64,000 bases of DNA. Source: Scilla litardierei. Its lineage: Eukaryota; Streptophyta; Magnoliopsida; Asparagales; Asparagaceae. The notes under the pieces are model-generated. The model did no database searches. It had not been told where the DNA came from and was given only the letters and a program-made list of their open reading frames with translations. Below, one piece after another: positions 33,064 through 43,115 of the stretch. The stretch is from positions 182,629,051 to 182,693,050 of the forward strand of contig CM061138.1 of NCBI GenBank assembly GCA_030789695.1, given 5' to 3'. The translations under genes and the position numbers were made by a program. Numbering within the stretch: position 1 is the first letter of the stretch; every line of letters begins with the position of its first letter.

Positions 33064-33390
33064 ACTCGGCCGAGTGACGTAGTCACTCGGCCGAGCGAGG
33101 CAAATAAAAATTTCTCCCCGATATCGCTTCGGCCGAGTGGCTTTGCCGGCCTCGGCCGAGTGGAGTAAGTCCATTCGGCCGAGTGACTCAAGCTACTCGG
33201 CATGACTCGCCCTAGGAGGGTATCCGTTTTACTCGGCCGAGTGAATATATATACTCGGTCGAGTAACAGTTATAATGAAATGAGGAAAATAGACAGAGAG
33301 TTGGGTACATCAGACTTCCCTCGTTCGTGAGCGGCTCGGCCGAACGAACTTCTGGACTCGGCCGAGTGACTAGTATACTCGGCCGAGTGA
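33064..33390 (-). repeat. Internal ACTCGGCCGAGT palindrome array of Ath1
   Basis: About eleven copies or one-base variants of the LTR palindrome, at for example 33064, 33083, 33130, 33151, 33174, 33231, 33253, 33333, 33357 and 33377. They lie between the end of gag-protease and the TATA-like box upstream of the second ORF. The Ath2 array at 12399-12944 is in the same position relative to its genes. Confidence 0.9.
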
Positions 33391-33716
33391 GCCTTAATTT
33401 CTGCTGTTTATCTTCGTTTTGGCTCTAAACTCCGTCTTTCTTTCTCCAGTCGATTTCCTCCTCCTCCTGAGCGTCGAGCGCCTTCTTGGGGCGCTCCTCG
33501 TCGTCTCGTTCATCCTCCTCATGATGATCTACCTATCTTCTCTCCTGTCAAGAAAAATAGGACCCGTTATCACAAAATTTTTGGTCGGATGACTCAAAAT
33601 ACTAAAAATTTCTAAAACGAAAATAAAGAAAAAGTAAAAATAAAGCAAAAACCGTCGGGTTGCCTCCCGAAAAGCGCTCGTTTTAGGTCGTGAGCTCGAC
33701 CCCCTATAGTTTTCAA
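33391..33716 (-). other. Ath1 spacer after the gag-protease ORF
   Basis: No gene. It contains the block GGTTGCCTCCCGAAAAGCGC (plus, about 33660), homologous to Ath2 18993-19045, which there follows integrase. This shows that the Ath1 pol deletion ended close to the 3' end of integrase. Confidence 0.55.
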
Positions 33717-36491
33717 TCAATGCGGGATGTTTGGTGCATATGAGATGCACCCGTCAAACTTCCCGGGGAGCGCGCTTGGATTCGAACGTGGCGGCGTAGC
33801 GTTCTCCCGCGGTGGTCTCCTATCTCGAATAGTGTTGGGGGGAGGCTCCCCCAAGCTAGCATTTGCCCCGGTCAACGGCTTAACCGGCGATGCCGATTTC
33901 CGTGCCGGCGGAGCTTTCTTTGGAGACTTTAATTTCGAGAGCTTGCAGAGCTCCCGAATCCTTGCGACATCAGCGTCGCCTTCATCTTCAACAGCGGAGA
34001 AGTCGGGGGAATCGTCTTCAATCTTTTCATCTTGGCCTAAATCCGGGCCTTCATCAAATTCTTCATCAAAAAGGGCACCAATTGAGTGAGGAATCGCCTC
34101 CTCTATCACCTCATCGAGGAGGTCCATGTAGTCGAGTTCCTCGTGATAAGGCATATGCTTCATAGCCTTAGGAATGTGGAGCTCCACCTCAATGTTTCCG
34201 ACGTTCAAGGTTAAGGTACCTTCGCGCACGTCGACGATTACTCCGGCGGTGGCGAGGAATGGGCGTCCAAGTATCAATGAGGTGTCTCCCTCCTCCTTAA
34301 TGTCCATGATGACGAAGTCACATGGCAAGCATATTCCACCCGGGACTTGAAGTGGGATGTCTTCGGCGATCCCCACCGGCCTTGTTATCCGTCCATCGGC
34401 TAATTGAATGCGCATGTCGGTGGGTTTCAACTTTGTCCCGGTGTTAAGCTTTAAGAACATGGAGAGGGGCATGAGGCTCACACTAGCCCCAAGGTCGACC
34501 AACGCCTTTTGAAGAGGCACGCCGCCCAAAGTGCAAGGAATCCGAAAACTCCCCGGATCTTTAAATTTTGCCGGCTCCTTCTCTCTCTTGGTGAACCAAG
34601 AGCCCTCCTCGGCTAGCATTATCTTCTCCTTCCTTTTCCTCCCCGAAATCAAGTCCTTCAAGAATTTAGCATACGTGGGGATCTCGACGATGGCGTCGAG
34701 GAAGGGGATGTTAAGGCTAACTCCTCTTAGGTACTCGAGAAATTTTGCTAGCCTCTTCTCCATTTTCGCCTTAGCGAGCCTTTGGGGGAATGGGACCGGT
34801 GGCATGAAGCGCCTTTCCTCAATTAATCGCTCCGCCCTAGATTTCTCCTTGTCTTGTGGCTCCTTCTCCTTATCAACCTCAACTACCGGCTCAACCGGCT
34901 CCAAGCTTTCCTCCACGGCCTCCTCAATAGGAATCATGGCGGGGGTGGTGTCCTTCCCGCCTCTAGTAGTGACGGCAACTACGGCGTTGATGTGACCCGT
35001 GTTGCCCCGTGGGTTTTGCTCCGGTTGCGCCGGCAATCTTTGAGTGTTCCGGTTGAGCAACGCTAATTGCTCCGATATTTGAGCCACTACGGTATTGAGA
35101 GATTCTTGCCCCGCCTTCAAAGTAGTATTCACCTTATTTTGCTCGACCATGAACGCCTCCACTCTAGATTCGAAGTCGGTTCGTTGAGGAGCTTGTGGAG
35201 GGTTTTGATTTTGATTCCTCCACCCTTGGTTGTATCCGGGAGGCCTATACGGTGGGACTTGTTGCTTTGGTTGAAAGTTTTGTTGCGGAGGCCCCCTTGG
35301 TGGATAGTTTTGTTGTTGGGGTAGTGGTGGTCGAGCTTGTTGAGGCGGTGGTTGTGGTGGGTTCAAGGCTCCTTCATTGTTGGCGTAGGAGAATCCCGGA
35401 TGATTTCTTGCGGCCGGATTGGACCAATAGCCTTGGTTCCCTGCAACATACTGTATTTGCTCCAAGGATCCTTCTCCTTGCTCTCCTCCCGAGTACATGA
35501 CTTGAGATTGGTCTTGCCAATCACACATTTGGTTGGTCGGTGCGGAGGTGGATGGGCTTCCTTGGGGCTCCGTGATATATTTCTCCAATCTCTCCACCAC
35601 CTTGTGGAGAGAATCAAATTTGCTTGTGAGCTCCGCTACGGCCTTTGCCTCGTAGATGCTAGTTGGCTTTAAGGAAGACGTGGAGTGTCCTCGCTCATCG
35701 CCCCACTGTTGGTTATTTGAGGCCATCTCCTCAATTAGGGCCGTAGCTTCCTCGGGAGTCTTTGACAAGATTGCACCATTCGCCGCGGCATCAATAATTT
35801 GTTTGGTCCCCGGTTGGAGACCGTTGTAGAAGCTATGAACTAGCTCCCAGTCCTCTATACTGTGGTGCGGGCATTGGTGCTGCAAATCCTTAAATCGCTC
35901 CCAAGCTTCATAGAGCGTCTCCTGTGGTCCTTGCTTGAAGGACATGAGAGCGCTCCGGATCTTCACTGTCTTGGACGGCGGATAGAATTTGTCAATAAAT
36001 GCGCTCGCCAACTCGTCCCAAGTAGTGAAGACTCCATCAGCCTGCGTCCTCAACCAATAGAGTGCCTTGTCCTTAAGCGTGAAGGGGAAGAGGCGCAGTC
36101 TGATAGCGTCGTTGGAGACCCCCGGCATCTGGAATGTGGCGCACTTTGACAAGAATAGTTGGATGTGGTAGTGGGGGTTCTCATGTGCGTTCCCATGAAA
36201 CGGGTCTTGTTGCATCAACACCACCAATCCAGTCTTTAGCTCGAAGTTCTTGTCGGCCGCCAACCCCGGCATGGCAATGGACGAGGTGGTAGAAGAAGTC
36301 TTAGGCCGAAGCCTATCTCGAATCGAGATTATCCTTGCCATCCTTGCCGCCAATTCTTCAGGAGTTTCCTGGTTGGTCATATACCTCCCTTCCGGATCTT
36401 GTCTCTTTTCCGCTCTAAGTCTCCGCGCGGTACGTTCGATCTCGGGATCAAATAATAAGTCTTCTGGGTCCGCCGTAGATCTCGTGTTCAT
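33717..36491 (-). CDS. Ath1 Gag-protease polyprotein, pol deleted
   Basis: 924 residues, start Met at 36491 (MNTRSTADPED), 136 bp inside the primer site. Domains: Retrotrans_gag (PF03732) at about residues 95-290 (WDELASAFIDKFYPPSKT, SLYEAWERFKDLQ-type text); a Pro/Gln-rich region at about 370-470; aspartic protease around residue 663 with DLGASVSLMPLSMF and the downstream ILGRPFL. DLGAS instead of DTGAS is usual for Athila. No zinc knuckle is seen. The ORF ends about 200 residues after the protease with a short tail that aligns with the last codons of Ath2 integrase, so an in-frame deletion removed RT, RNase H and integrase. The protein could form particles and process itself; copying needs a partner. 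Confidence 0.9.
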   Translation of the reverse strand: MNTRSTADPEDLLFDPEIERTARRLRAEKRQDPEGRYMTNQETPEELAARMARIISIRDRLRPKTSSTTSSIAMPGLAADKNFELKTGLVVLMQQDPFHGNAHENPHYHIQLFLSKCATFQMPGVSNDAIRLRLFPFTLKDKALYWLRTQADGVFTTWDELASAFIDKFYPPSKTVKIRSALMSFKQGPQETLYEAWERFKDLQHQCPHHSIEDWELVHSFYNGLQPGTKQIIDAAANGAILSKTPEEATALIEEMASNNQQWGDERGHSTSSLKPTSIYEAKAVAELTSKFDSLHKVVERLEKYITEPQGSPSTSAPTNQMCDWQDQSQVMYSGGEQGEGSLEQIQYVAGNQGYWSNPAARNHPGFSYANNEGALNPPQPPPQQARPPLPQQQNYPPRGPPQQNFQPKQQVPPYRPPGYNQGWRNQNQNPPQAPQRTDFESRVEAFMVEQNKVNTTLKAGQESLNTVVAQISEQLALLNRNTQRLPAQPEQNPRGNTGHINAVVAVTTRGGKDTTPAMIPIEEAVEESLEPVEPVVEVDKEKEPQDKEKSRAERLIEERRFMPPVPFPQRLAKAKMEKRLAKFLEYLRGVSLNIPFLDAIVEIPTYAKFLKDLISGRKRKEKIMLAEEGSWFTKREKEPAKFKDPGSFRIPCTLGGVPLQKALVDLGASVSLMPLSMFLKLNTGTKLKPTDMRIQLADGRITRPVGIAEDIPLQVPGGICLPCDFVIMDIKEEGDTSLILGRPFLATAGVIVDVREGTLTLNVGNIEVELHIPKAMKHMPYHEELDYMDLLDEVIEEAIPHSIGALFDEEFDEGPDLGQDEKIEDDSPDFSAVEDEGDADVARIRELCKLSKLKSPKKAPPARKSASPVKPLTGANASLGEPPPNTIRDRRPPRENATPPRSNPSALPGKFDGCISYAPNIPH

Positions 36492-36626
36492 GCACAGGGG
36501 AAACAGAGTTTCAAAGAAATGATTAATACCGTGGAAGGGTTAGGCAAGAAATAAGAAATAAAAAATAATGATAATAATAAAAAGAAAAAGAATAGCTAGG
36601 GTGAAAAAGAATCAAACGCAATCGCC

Positions 36627-36644
36627 TCCCCGGCAACGGCGCCA
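36627..36644 (-). other. Ath1 primer binding site (tRNA-Asp)
   Basis: The minus strand reads TGGCGCCGTTGCCGGGGA, an 18-nt perfect match as I recall it to the 3' end of plant tRNA-Asp, the usual Athila primer. It lies six bases inside the 5' LTR. Confidence 0.9.
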
Positions 36645-36650
36645 AAAACT

Positions 36651-38471
36651 TGATCGCACCCCGGATACACGTCCCGAGGCGACGGTTGTAGTTTTACCGC
36701 AAGCGCACGGTATGGTGGCGAGCGGGTATCGAACACAGGGAGGATGAAAGACCGTGCTTGCTCCTGATCAACCTGGCTATTTAGGAACAGAGATAATTGC
36801 CTTGGGCGATCCTGTCACAATCGTCAGACAAATTTGCGAAATATCAAATCAAATAAAGAACGTCTAGGGAAAGGGGAATCCCCACTACTCACCGTATTTC
36901 ATAAATGTGGTTTGCCGGTATCGAAATCGCTAGAATGAGAATTTGGATGAACTAGTTGCAACTAAATGTGGAACCAAGCTCACGCTCTCGCGCTGTTGCC
37001 GGTCTATAGCTATCCTAGGTTTGGGTCCAATCTCTTGCAAACCCTAGCCTAGGGAAGCTAGCATTAGGATCAACATCATCGTCCAATTGCGCACCGAGCC
37101 CAATCTCTTGCAAACTCGGTCCACAATCTAAATTAGGATAGTTCCTACCCGTCCAATCTCTTGCAAACGGGTATCGGCACGGAATTGCAACCGGAGGTCC
37201 TAGTATCGGTCCAATCTCTTGCAAACCGATATTTCGAAAATCCGACTCCAACCCAATTCGGATTTCTAGGGCTTCCTATCAAATTGGGATCCAATCTCTT
37301 GCAAATCCCAATTGATATGAATACCTAGCCATCCGTAGTAATTCGATCCCAATCTAATCCCTAATAACAATCCTAGCTCAATTTCTACCAATTCAACACA
37401 AATAGGAAATAGGGCTTGTAGGGTTCATCCCCACGCCCCGAGACGTGGAGACTACTTACAAATCATAGCAATAGCACGAAAATAATCAATGAAATAGGCA
37501 ATGGAATTCATCACAACAATGATATAAACAATAAAAATAGAGTTTTTGGGGAAGAGAAATGCAAACCAATGTAGATCTTCAATTAATCCAACAAAAATCC
37601 AAGTTTTTTCTCTTCTCCAATCACAATTAATAAAGCTAAAAAGTAGACTCAAAAAGCTGCAAAAAATCTGAGAGATGGCTCCCAAAACTAGGGTAAAAAC
37701 AGAGCTTAAATAGCCCCAAAAATCGTCTAAAAATCCTGACCAAAACGCCCCTGCACAGCCTGTTTTCCGCAAATTTTGCTACAGGCAGCGCATCGCACTC
37801 GGCCGAGTGACAAAAGTCGCTCGGCCGAGTGAAAACCCTGTCAATTTCCAGTAAGTCGTGGGCTTCAGGGGTCTTCAGTTCGGGGGCGGCTCGGCCGAGT
37901 GAGTTGTCGTCACTCGGCCGATGGCTTCACTTCACTCGGGCGGACGGGATTTACCACTCGGCCGAGTGGGTCTTCTGAAGCTCAGATGGCCGAAAAACAG
38001 TAACTTCGATATTCTGGAGGGGCTTCGTCTGGGCGCCACTCGGGCGGACGTGGTATCGTCACTCGGCCGATGTGGTCTCCGTCGCTCGGCCGAGTACACA
38101 TGGAAATCGTGTCTGAACGGGTCGGCCGAGCGGTGTCTCGCTGGTCGGCCGAGTGGCTCCTCCACTCGGCCGAGTGGGACACAAAAAATGCCCATTCTGC
38201 TTATTTTGGCCTCCTCGTCGCTCCTGCGACGTCCATTCTTCTTCCGCTCCTCTCCAACAGCTAAATACCCCTCGGGGAGGTCGTCGGTGGCCGTCTATCG
38301 TGAGCGCATCTCATGATCACTCCAAATCGCGCCAAATCACCTGAAATGCGACAAAAACAACAAATCGTGAAAAGCATCGCAATATCGTCGATATATCGTG
38401 AAAAACATGATTTGGGCGATCCAAATGGCCTGCAAACATGCGGAAAAAGGGTGTAAAATAAGGAGTGATCA
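36651..38471 (-). mobile_element. Ath1 5' LTR
   Basis: 1821 bp, twin of 26488-28308. TATA-like at 37704-37713 and palindrome array at 37796-38178. By eye about seven substitutions separate the two LTRs, nearly all transitions, and there are no indels. Confidence 0.93.
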
Positions 38472-38660
38472 CACTTGCATCTCCATTAAACCTGATTTCT
38501 TTATGAAGAGTATTGGCTGGAGAGAAGCGTTAGTAACAAAAGCAGAAAAAGAATAAAAAGTATGGAAAGATTAGAGATGATAAGATTTGCTAATAAATTT
38601 GTCAATAGAAAAATAATCCAATTAACACTATTACCGTCCCTGGCAATGACGCCAAAAACT
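38472..38660 (-). mobile_element. Ath2 copy A leader with degenerate tRNA-Asp primer site
   Basis: On the minus strand the primer site at 38637-38654 reads TGGCGTCATTGCCAGGGA, with mismatches to the Ath1 site, six bases from the LTR start at 38661. The rest is untranslated leader that also matches copy B (60530-60629 and 62216-62280). Gag is missing on the far side of the Ath1 insertion. Confidence 0.75.
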
Positions 38661-39734
38661 TGAAGATGCTGCGACTAACACCTAGAAGCCACCTAGCAAT
38701 GGCACGAACACCAAGTTCTAGATGTATCCCAAATGCGAATTCCTGACACTTTACGCAAGCGTACGGTGTCAAGTAATAGTATAAAAGATATCGATCCCAC
38801 ATGGAAAGTAGAGATGTTATTGTCTTAGGCTATTTTTAAAGCTCAGAATTTAGGTAGCAGTCGGTTTCGAGAAATTGTTTGTTTAGGATTGTAAACAATT
38901 AATAAAGACTAGGGCTTTAGGACTCACCACTAGGATGGTCGGATGTCGATGCTTGGTTAAGACTCTTACGTTGCATTGGTTTTATAGGAATTGTCGAATC
39001 TAAGATGTGAAATTCATGGTTCTAAGCACCATGAATCTAACATATCGCATTAACCCCACTCTCGCAATAAGCGCACACGATATGTGCATTAAGAATCGAA
39101 AATATTCACGCCACTCTCGTGGACGGAATGATCTCAGCTCATGCCACTCTCGTGGGTTAGAGCTTCGATGTATTTTGGTGGCACTTATTGACGCAATGGC
39201 GGTAGCCATCAATTAGTAATATAGTTCGTCGATGGATCTCATTAAGACACGAGCCGAGCATGGTCACGAGTCCCAATTGAATCCACCAACCCCCTAATTA
39301 AGCCTATATGATACTCCTTAAGCCAATCGATTCCACCGATCGTGGGCACGATCTCAGTACAAGTTCTCCTACAAACTTTGCAAGATCAACCAAAATACTT
39401 CCCTTTTATATCAATGCAACCTAAAAATCCTAACTTTGCATCTCAATCCTAAAATCCATGGGCTAATCCATTAGCCCTAGAAAGAACTACTCACGCATCA
39501 TAGAAATAACAACAAGAGATTCAATAGATCCAATGGAATTCATCATGGCAATGGAAAACATCAAAAACAATAGAAAGTGTATAGAATTGTTACCAACGCA
39601 TCGTGGAGTAATAGCAATCCAAAGAGAATTAATAAAATAATATTCCTTGCGTGAAATAGCAATAAAATCCAAACTTTGCGTCATACAAAATAGCGATGGC
39701 ACAAACTCTCAAAAACCTAATTAAAACTAAACTG
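38661..39734 (-). mobile_element. Ath2 copy A 5' LTR, first part
   Basis: Matches about the first 1.08 kb of 6591-8460 in the same orientation. It stops abruptly at 39734 where truncated T2 LTR begins. The match resumes at 49106, leaving about 236 bp of this LTR (equivalent to 7675-7910) missing. Confidence 0.85.
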
Positions 39735-41721
39735 GTTGACGAGCCTTCACGGACCGACTAAATCTGTCTACCCTGTGTTGACCCTGTTCACTGTTTGCCT
39801 TTTAGTCGGTCTCAGTTGGACGACCGACCGACTAGTTCCCAAACTAGTTGGTCAACCACTCTTCACTGACCGACTAATCTACCCAGAAACCCTAGGTTAA
39901 GTTGTAGCCGCCGCTTTTTATTTCTATTTAAACCCTATACGTTTTCACTTCTTCCCTCACTTTTCTTAGCCAACCTTCTTCCCTAATCATCCCCCAACCT
40001 TTCTCTTTCCTTTCCTCCTCCTCCCGTGCTCCCTCTCACCCCCATTGCGCCGGCAACACCCCGCGAGCCGCCGGCCAACCCTAAAACCCCAGATTCTCCT
40101 TTTGCTCCAGTTCTTCCCCTACAATCTCCATTTTCCAGATCCGTTACATCTCAGCCGCCAGGAGATTCCTTCAGCCGCAACTTCTTCCCCGGATCGGTCT
40201 TCCGTTGTCGTGCTAGATTCGATTTGGCGACAGCAATCCGGATACGTCGAGATCCTCTCCTACCTGTAGATTCGTAGGCGTCTTGATCGTCATTCTTCCG
40301 CTTCGTATACGGTTAGTGATCTACCATTAATTTTCCATAACCCACACTATAATTTAGAAAACCTAATAAAAATAGATTACTAGACGTTGTAGGATTCCAA
40401 TACAAATCCGGATTAGATCATCAAATTCTGATCTTCTGCTTTGGCCATAACAGCGAACCCATTTCCAAAAGAGTAGCGATTTTGAGACGAACTCTCGTCG
40501 ACCGACATCACCGGAATCAGGCAAGTGAAACTTGCCAACCTTGTTTTAGGCCATGCTTTAGGCCATTTCCTTGCTTTTAGCGTGAAAGAGACTAGACCGT
40601 GAAATGATAGCGGTCTAGGCGCAATTTCAAGTTCTAGCTTGACAACGAAGCTATAACTGCCTTTTGTCATGTCATGTCATGCATTTGCCTGCCACGTTTA
40701 ATTTCTCTAACGGTACGCATTTTATTTGAATATCTGCCATGCATTTGCATTCCTTACATGTCATCTGATTTGCATGTTGCAACGTAGCACACGCTACAAA
40801 TACTTGTACAATCCGTGTTTCCGGCTAGGCACCTGCTATGCGGGCATAACCCTACGCCATACTTGTTAAAAACACTTCCTGGATCGTGATCCAGAAGCGA
40901 GCATTCCATGTTCGGGGGTAAAGCTCTGGCTCGATACACGTGGAGGGGTAGGGATAAACGGTCACTTGAGCGTAAGAGTTGGCCCGTACAGCCTCTCTAG
41001 CCAAAGGGCGGAATCTCTGTGCACGACGTGCTTACTATACTTGTACTTGTCCTTGGGAATGTATACTTGTTTTCCTTGTCACGTTCTTGCTTCCATGTCA
41101 TGTTTACTCATTGCCAAGTCATACTTGCTGTTTTTACTTATGTGTTGCACATCTTATATATATGTCATGTCATGCACACTTTAGAATTGCTAGGTTGCTT
41201 TGACCTTCCTTTTAGTTTCCTTGTACAAAGTCTTGTAGACTTTGTTGACATGTGCCCCTTCTCTTTGGGTGTCGCAAGTTAGTTGCTGAGCCAGAGTCCG
41301 CAGTTGAGGGCGGGGAGTTCGTGGAGTTCGTGTCTGATTCCGTTGCTGACGTGGAGTACGAGGACACCGGTGACCAGTCCTAGTGTTCCTTCGTCGTTTT
41401 GCCTTTTTAGTCTGTTGTTAGCTTCTCGGTGAGTAGCACCATCTTTTGTTAGTTGTTTCTTGTTGGCCATGCTGGGCCTTTTCTTTTTAGACTCCTTGTT
41501 AGCCTGGTGGCTTTTCTGGTTGTTGGACAATTTTATTGGACATTGAGATTTATAATTTATTATTATTCGTCTCTTTCTATCATTGTTATCTTTGTTCTGT
41601 TTCGCATTACAGGGACCGTGCATGGTTATTCCAGACGCTTTACAGGCTGGAGCCTCACAGCTCTAAGCCTGAGCGGGCCTCGTCACGCCTCGCCTCCATT
41701 TTAGGGAAGCGGGTCGTGACA
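39735..41721 (+). mobile_element. T2 5' LTR (5' truncated)
   Basis: 1987 bp matching 47119-49105. The U3 hairpin repeats are mostly lost. TATA-like TCTATTTAAACC at 39923-39934 is kept. HP0 40520-40536, HP1 40592-40618, HP2 40630-40658 (one stem mismatch), HP3 40784-40797 and HP4 41225-41245 are present. Confidence 0.9.
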
Positions 41722-41729
41722 GGTTTTGT

Positions 41730-41737
41730 TGGTGGCC
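41730..41737 (+). other. Possible non-iMet primer site of T2
   Basis: After the 5' LTR the sequence reads GGTTTTGT then TGGTGGCC. The usual TGGTATCAGAGC is absent. T1 has the same arrangement (minus strand, 57203-57210). The tRNA is not identified. Confidence 0.35.
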
Positions 41738-41873
41738 GATGTAGGTCCCCTCCTGTCTGTAACTGCGAACATTTTCGAAACAACGATAATAATTATAGAA
41801 TGTCCGATAAATAACTTTGACACCCGAGTCATAGGGCTAAGAGTCTAATTATTTCGTTTTTTTGTGTCATTAG

Positions 41874-43004
41874 ATGGCTGGAAGACGGAATACCCGAGCT
41901 GCTGGTGGTGTGCCCCCTCGTGTCGAGGAGCCGGACCGAGAGCCCACCAACGGGGAGATTATGCGGATGATGCATCAGATGATGCAGGTGCAGCAGGGTA
42001 TGCTTCTGAATGTCCGGAATGTTCCGCCTGCTCGAGCAGCGTAGCCGGTCCAGAATGTCCCTCCCTCCGAGCCAGGAGCGAAGCAGTTTCAGAAGCTGGG
42101 CCCCGCTTACTTTGATGGGACCGAAGGAACTCTAGCTGCTGATGAGTGGACCAGGAATATGGAGGACAACCTGAAGATGTCGAAGGTCGACCCGGCTGGA
42201 TGGGTTGACTTGGCGAAGAGACAGCTTAGAGATAATGCTCAAAACTGGTGGGATGCTGAGGATGAGATGCTGGAGGAGCCGATATCTTGGGCTACTTTCA
42301 AGTCCAGATTCGATGAGGAGTACTTATCGAAGGCTGCCAGGAGGGAGATGGCACAACACTTCGTCGACCTGAAGCAGGGGAGCATGACGGTGGACCAGTA
42401 CCACCAGGAGTTCACCAGGCTGAGCCGTTTCGCACCGAAGATGGTGCAGGATGCTGATGAGAGGGCCCAGAGGTTTCTACAGGGGCTCTCTGTGGATCTT
42501 CAGAGATTCGTGTCTTCTTCTGATTTGGAGTCCTATCAGAAGGTTCTGATTGCAGCGAAGAGGCAGGAGCAGATTGTGAACCAGAAGAGAGGATGTGCTT
42601 CTGGAGCGGGAAGAGGCCTGTGGAGCAGGCCAGGGCAGTGATGAGACCAAGGTTCAGGCCCAATCAGCCGGTACAGTTCAAGATTCCAGGAGGACCTCCT
42701 ACTCAGAAGACTTGCCATTTCTGTGGAAAGACTGGGCATGTCAAGGATCAATGCCGAAAGATGTTGGGACAGTGCTTGGTTTGTGGTGATCCAGCGCATG
42801 GCATGAGGGACTGCCCAAAGTCCAAGCAGCCTTGGAAGGGACCAGTTGTAGCTCAGCCGTTGCAGCAGAGGGCACCGGTACCTGCTGGACGTGGAGCGCC
42901 TCTTGTTCCACAGAGGCAGGCTTTTCAACAGGCTGTTCAGCCGAGGAGGCAGGCTTTCCTAATGACTGCAGTTGAGACTGAGGCCGTGGATGAGGTTATT
43001 GCAG
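41874..43004 (+). pseudogene. T2 Gag with a nonsense codon and a frameshift
   Basis: Starts at ATG 41874 (MAGRRNTRAAGG). An in-frame TAG at 42042-42044 (likely from CAG) interrupts it after 56 codons. The same frame continues through the gag domain (42159-42590: WWDAEDEMLEEPISWATFKSRF, VDLKQGSMTVDQYHQEF, PF03732). A frameshift near 42590 leads into the nucleocapsid part with two zinc knuckles, CHFCGKTGHVKDQC and CLVCGDPAHGMRDC. It ends at a candidate donor site at 43004; without splicing the frame stops at 43036. Confidence 0.85.
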
Positions 43005-43115
43005 GTTACCCTCAGTCTAGTTGTTTCTTTTCTTAGTTAGTCTTGTTCGTTGGAATTTGTTTGGCTGCTTGCTATGTTTGCTAGAATAGGATCTGATTAT
43101 TAGATTGCTTGTTAG
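43005..43115 (+). other. Candidate spliceosomal intron between T2 gag and protease
   Basis: GCAG|GTTACC...CTTGTTAG|GCGTG, 111 bp, T-rich with stops in the reading frames. A branch-like CTGAT lies about 19 nt before the acceptor. Removal joins the frames in phase 1, so that ...DEVIA continues as [19 protein letters not shown], the normal lead-in to the chromovirus protease. The donor is not a strong consensus. Alternatively it is a decayed segment. Confidence 0.5.

Larger units (their letters stand above)
26488..38471 (-). mobile_element. Ath1: complete young non-autonomous Athila-like element, TSD cactt
   Basis: LTR-to-LTR element of 11,984 bp on the minus strand, flanked by cactt (26483-26487 and 38472-38476). 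Both LTRs are exactly 1821 bp and differ by about seven substitutions by eye. Order in transcription: 5' LTR, tRNA-Asp primer site, gag-protease ORF (33717-36491), palindrome array with TATA, ATHILA ORF-1-like ORF (30333-32498), long 3' UTR, PPT, 3' LTR. RT, RNase H and integrase are absent, so it depends on another element for copying. Confidence 0.93.

Noticed and set aside
40966..41282. Three overlapping 72-87 codon frames repeated in both T2 LTRs
   Set aside because: Present twice only because the LTRs are copies; no domain, and they lie in the structured, probably untranslated LTR part.
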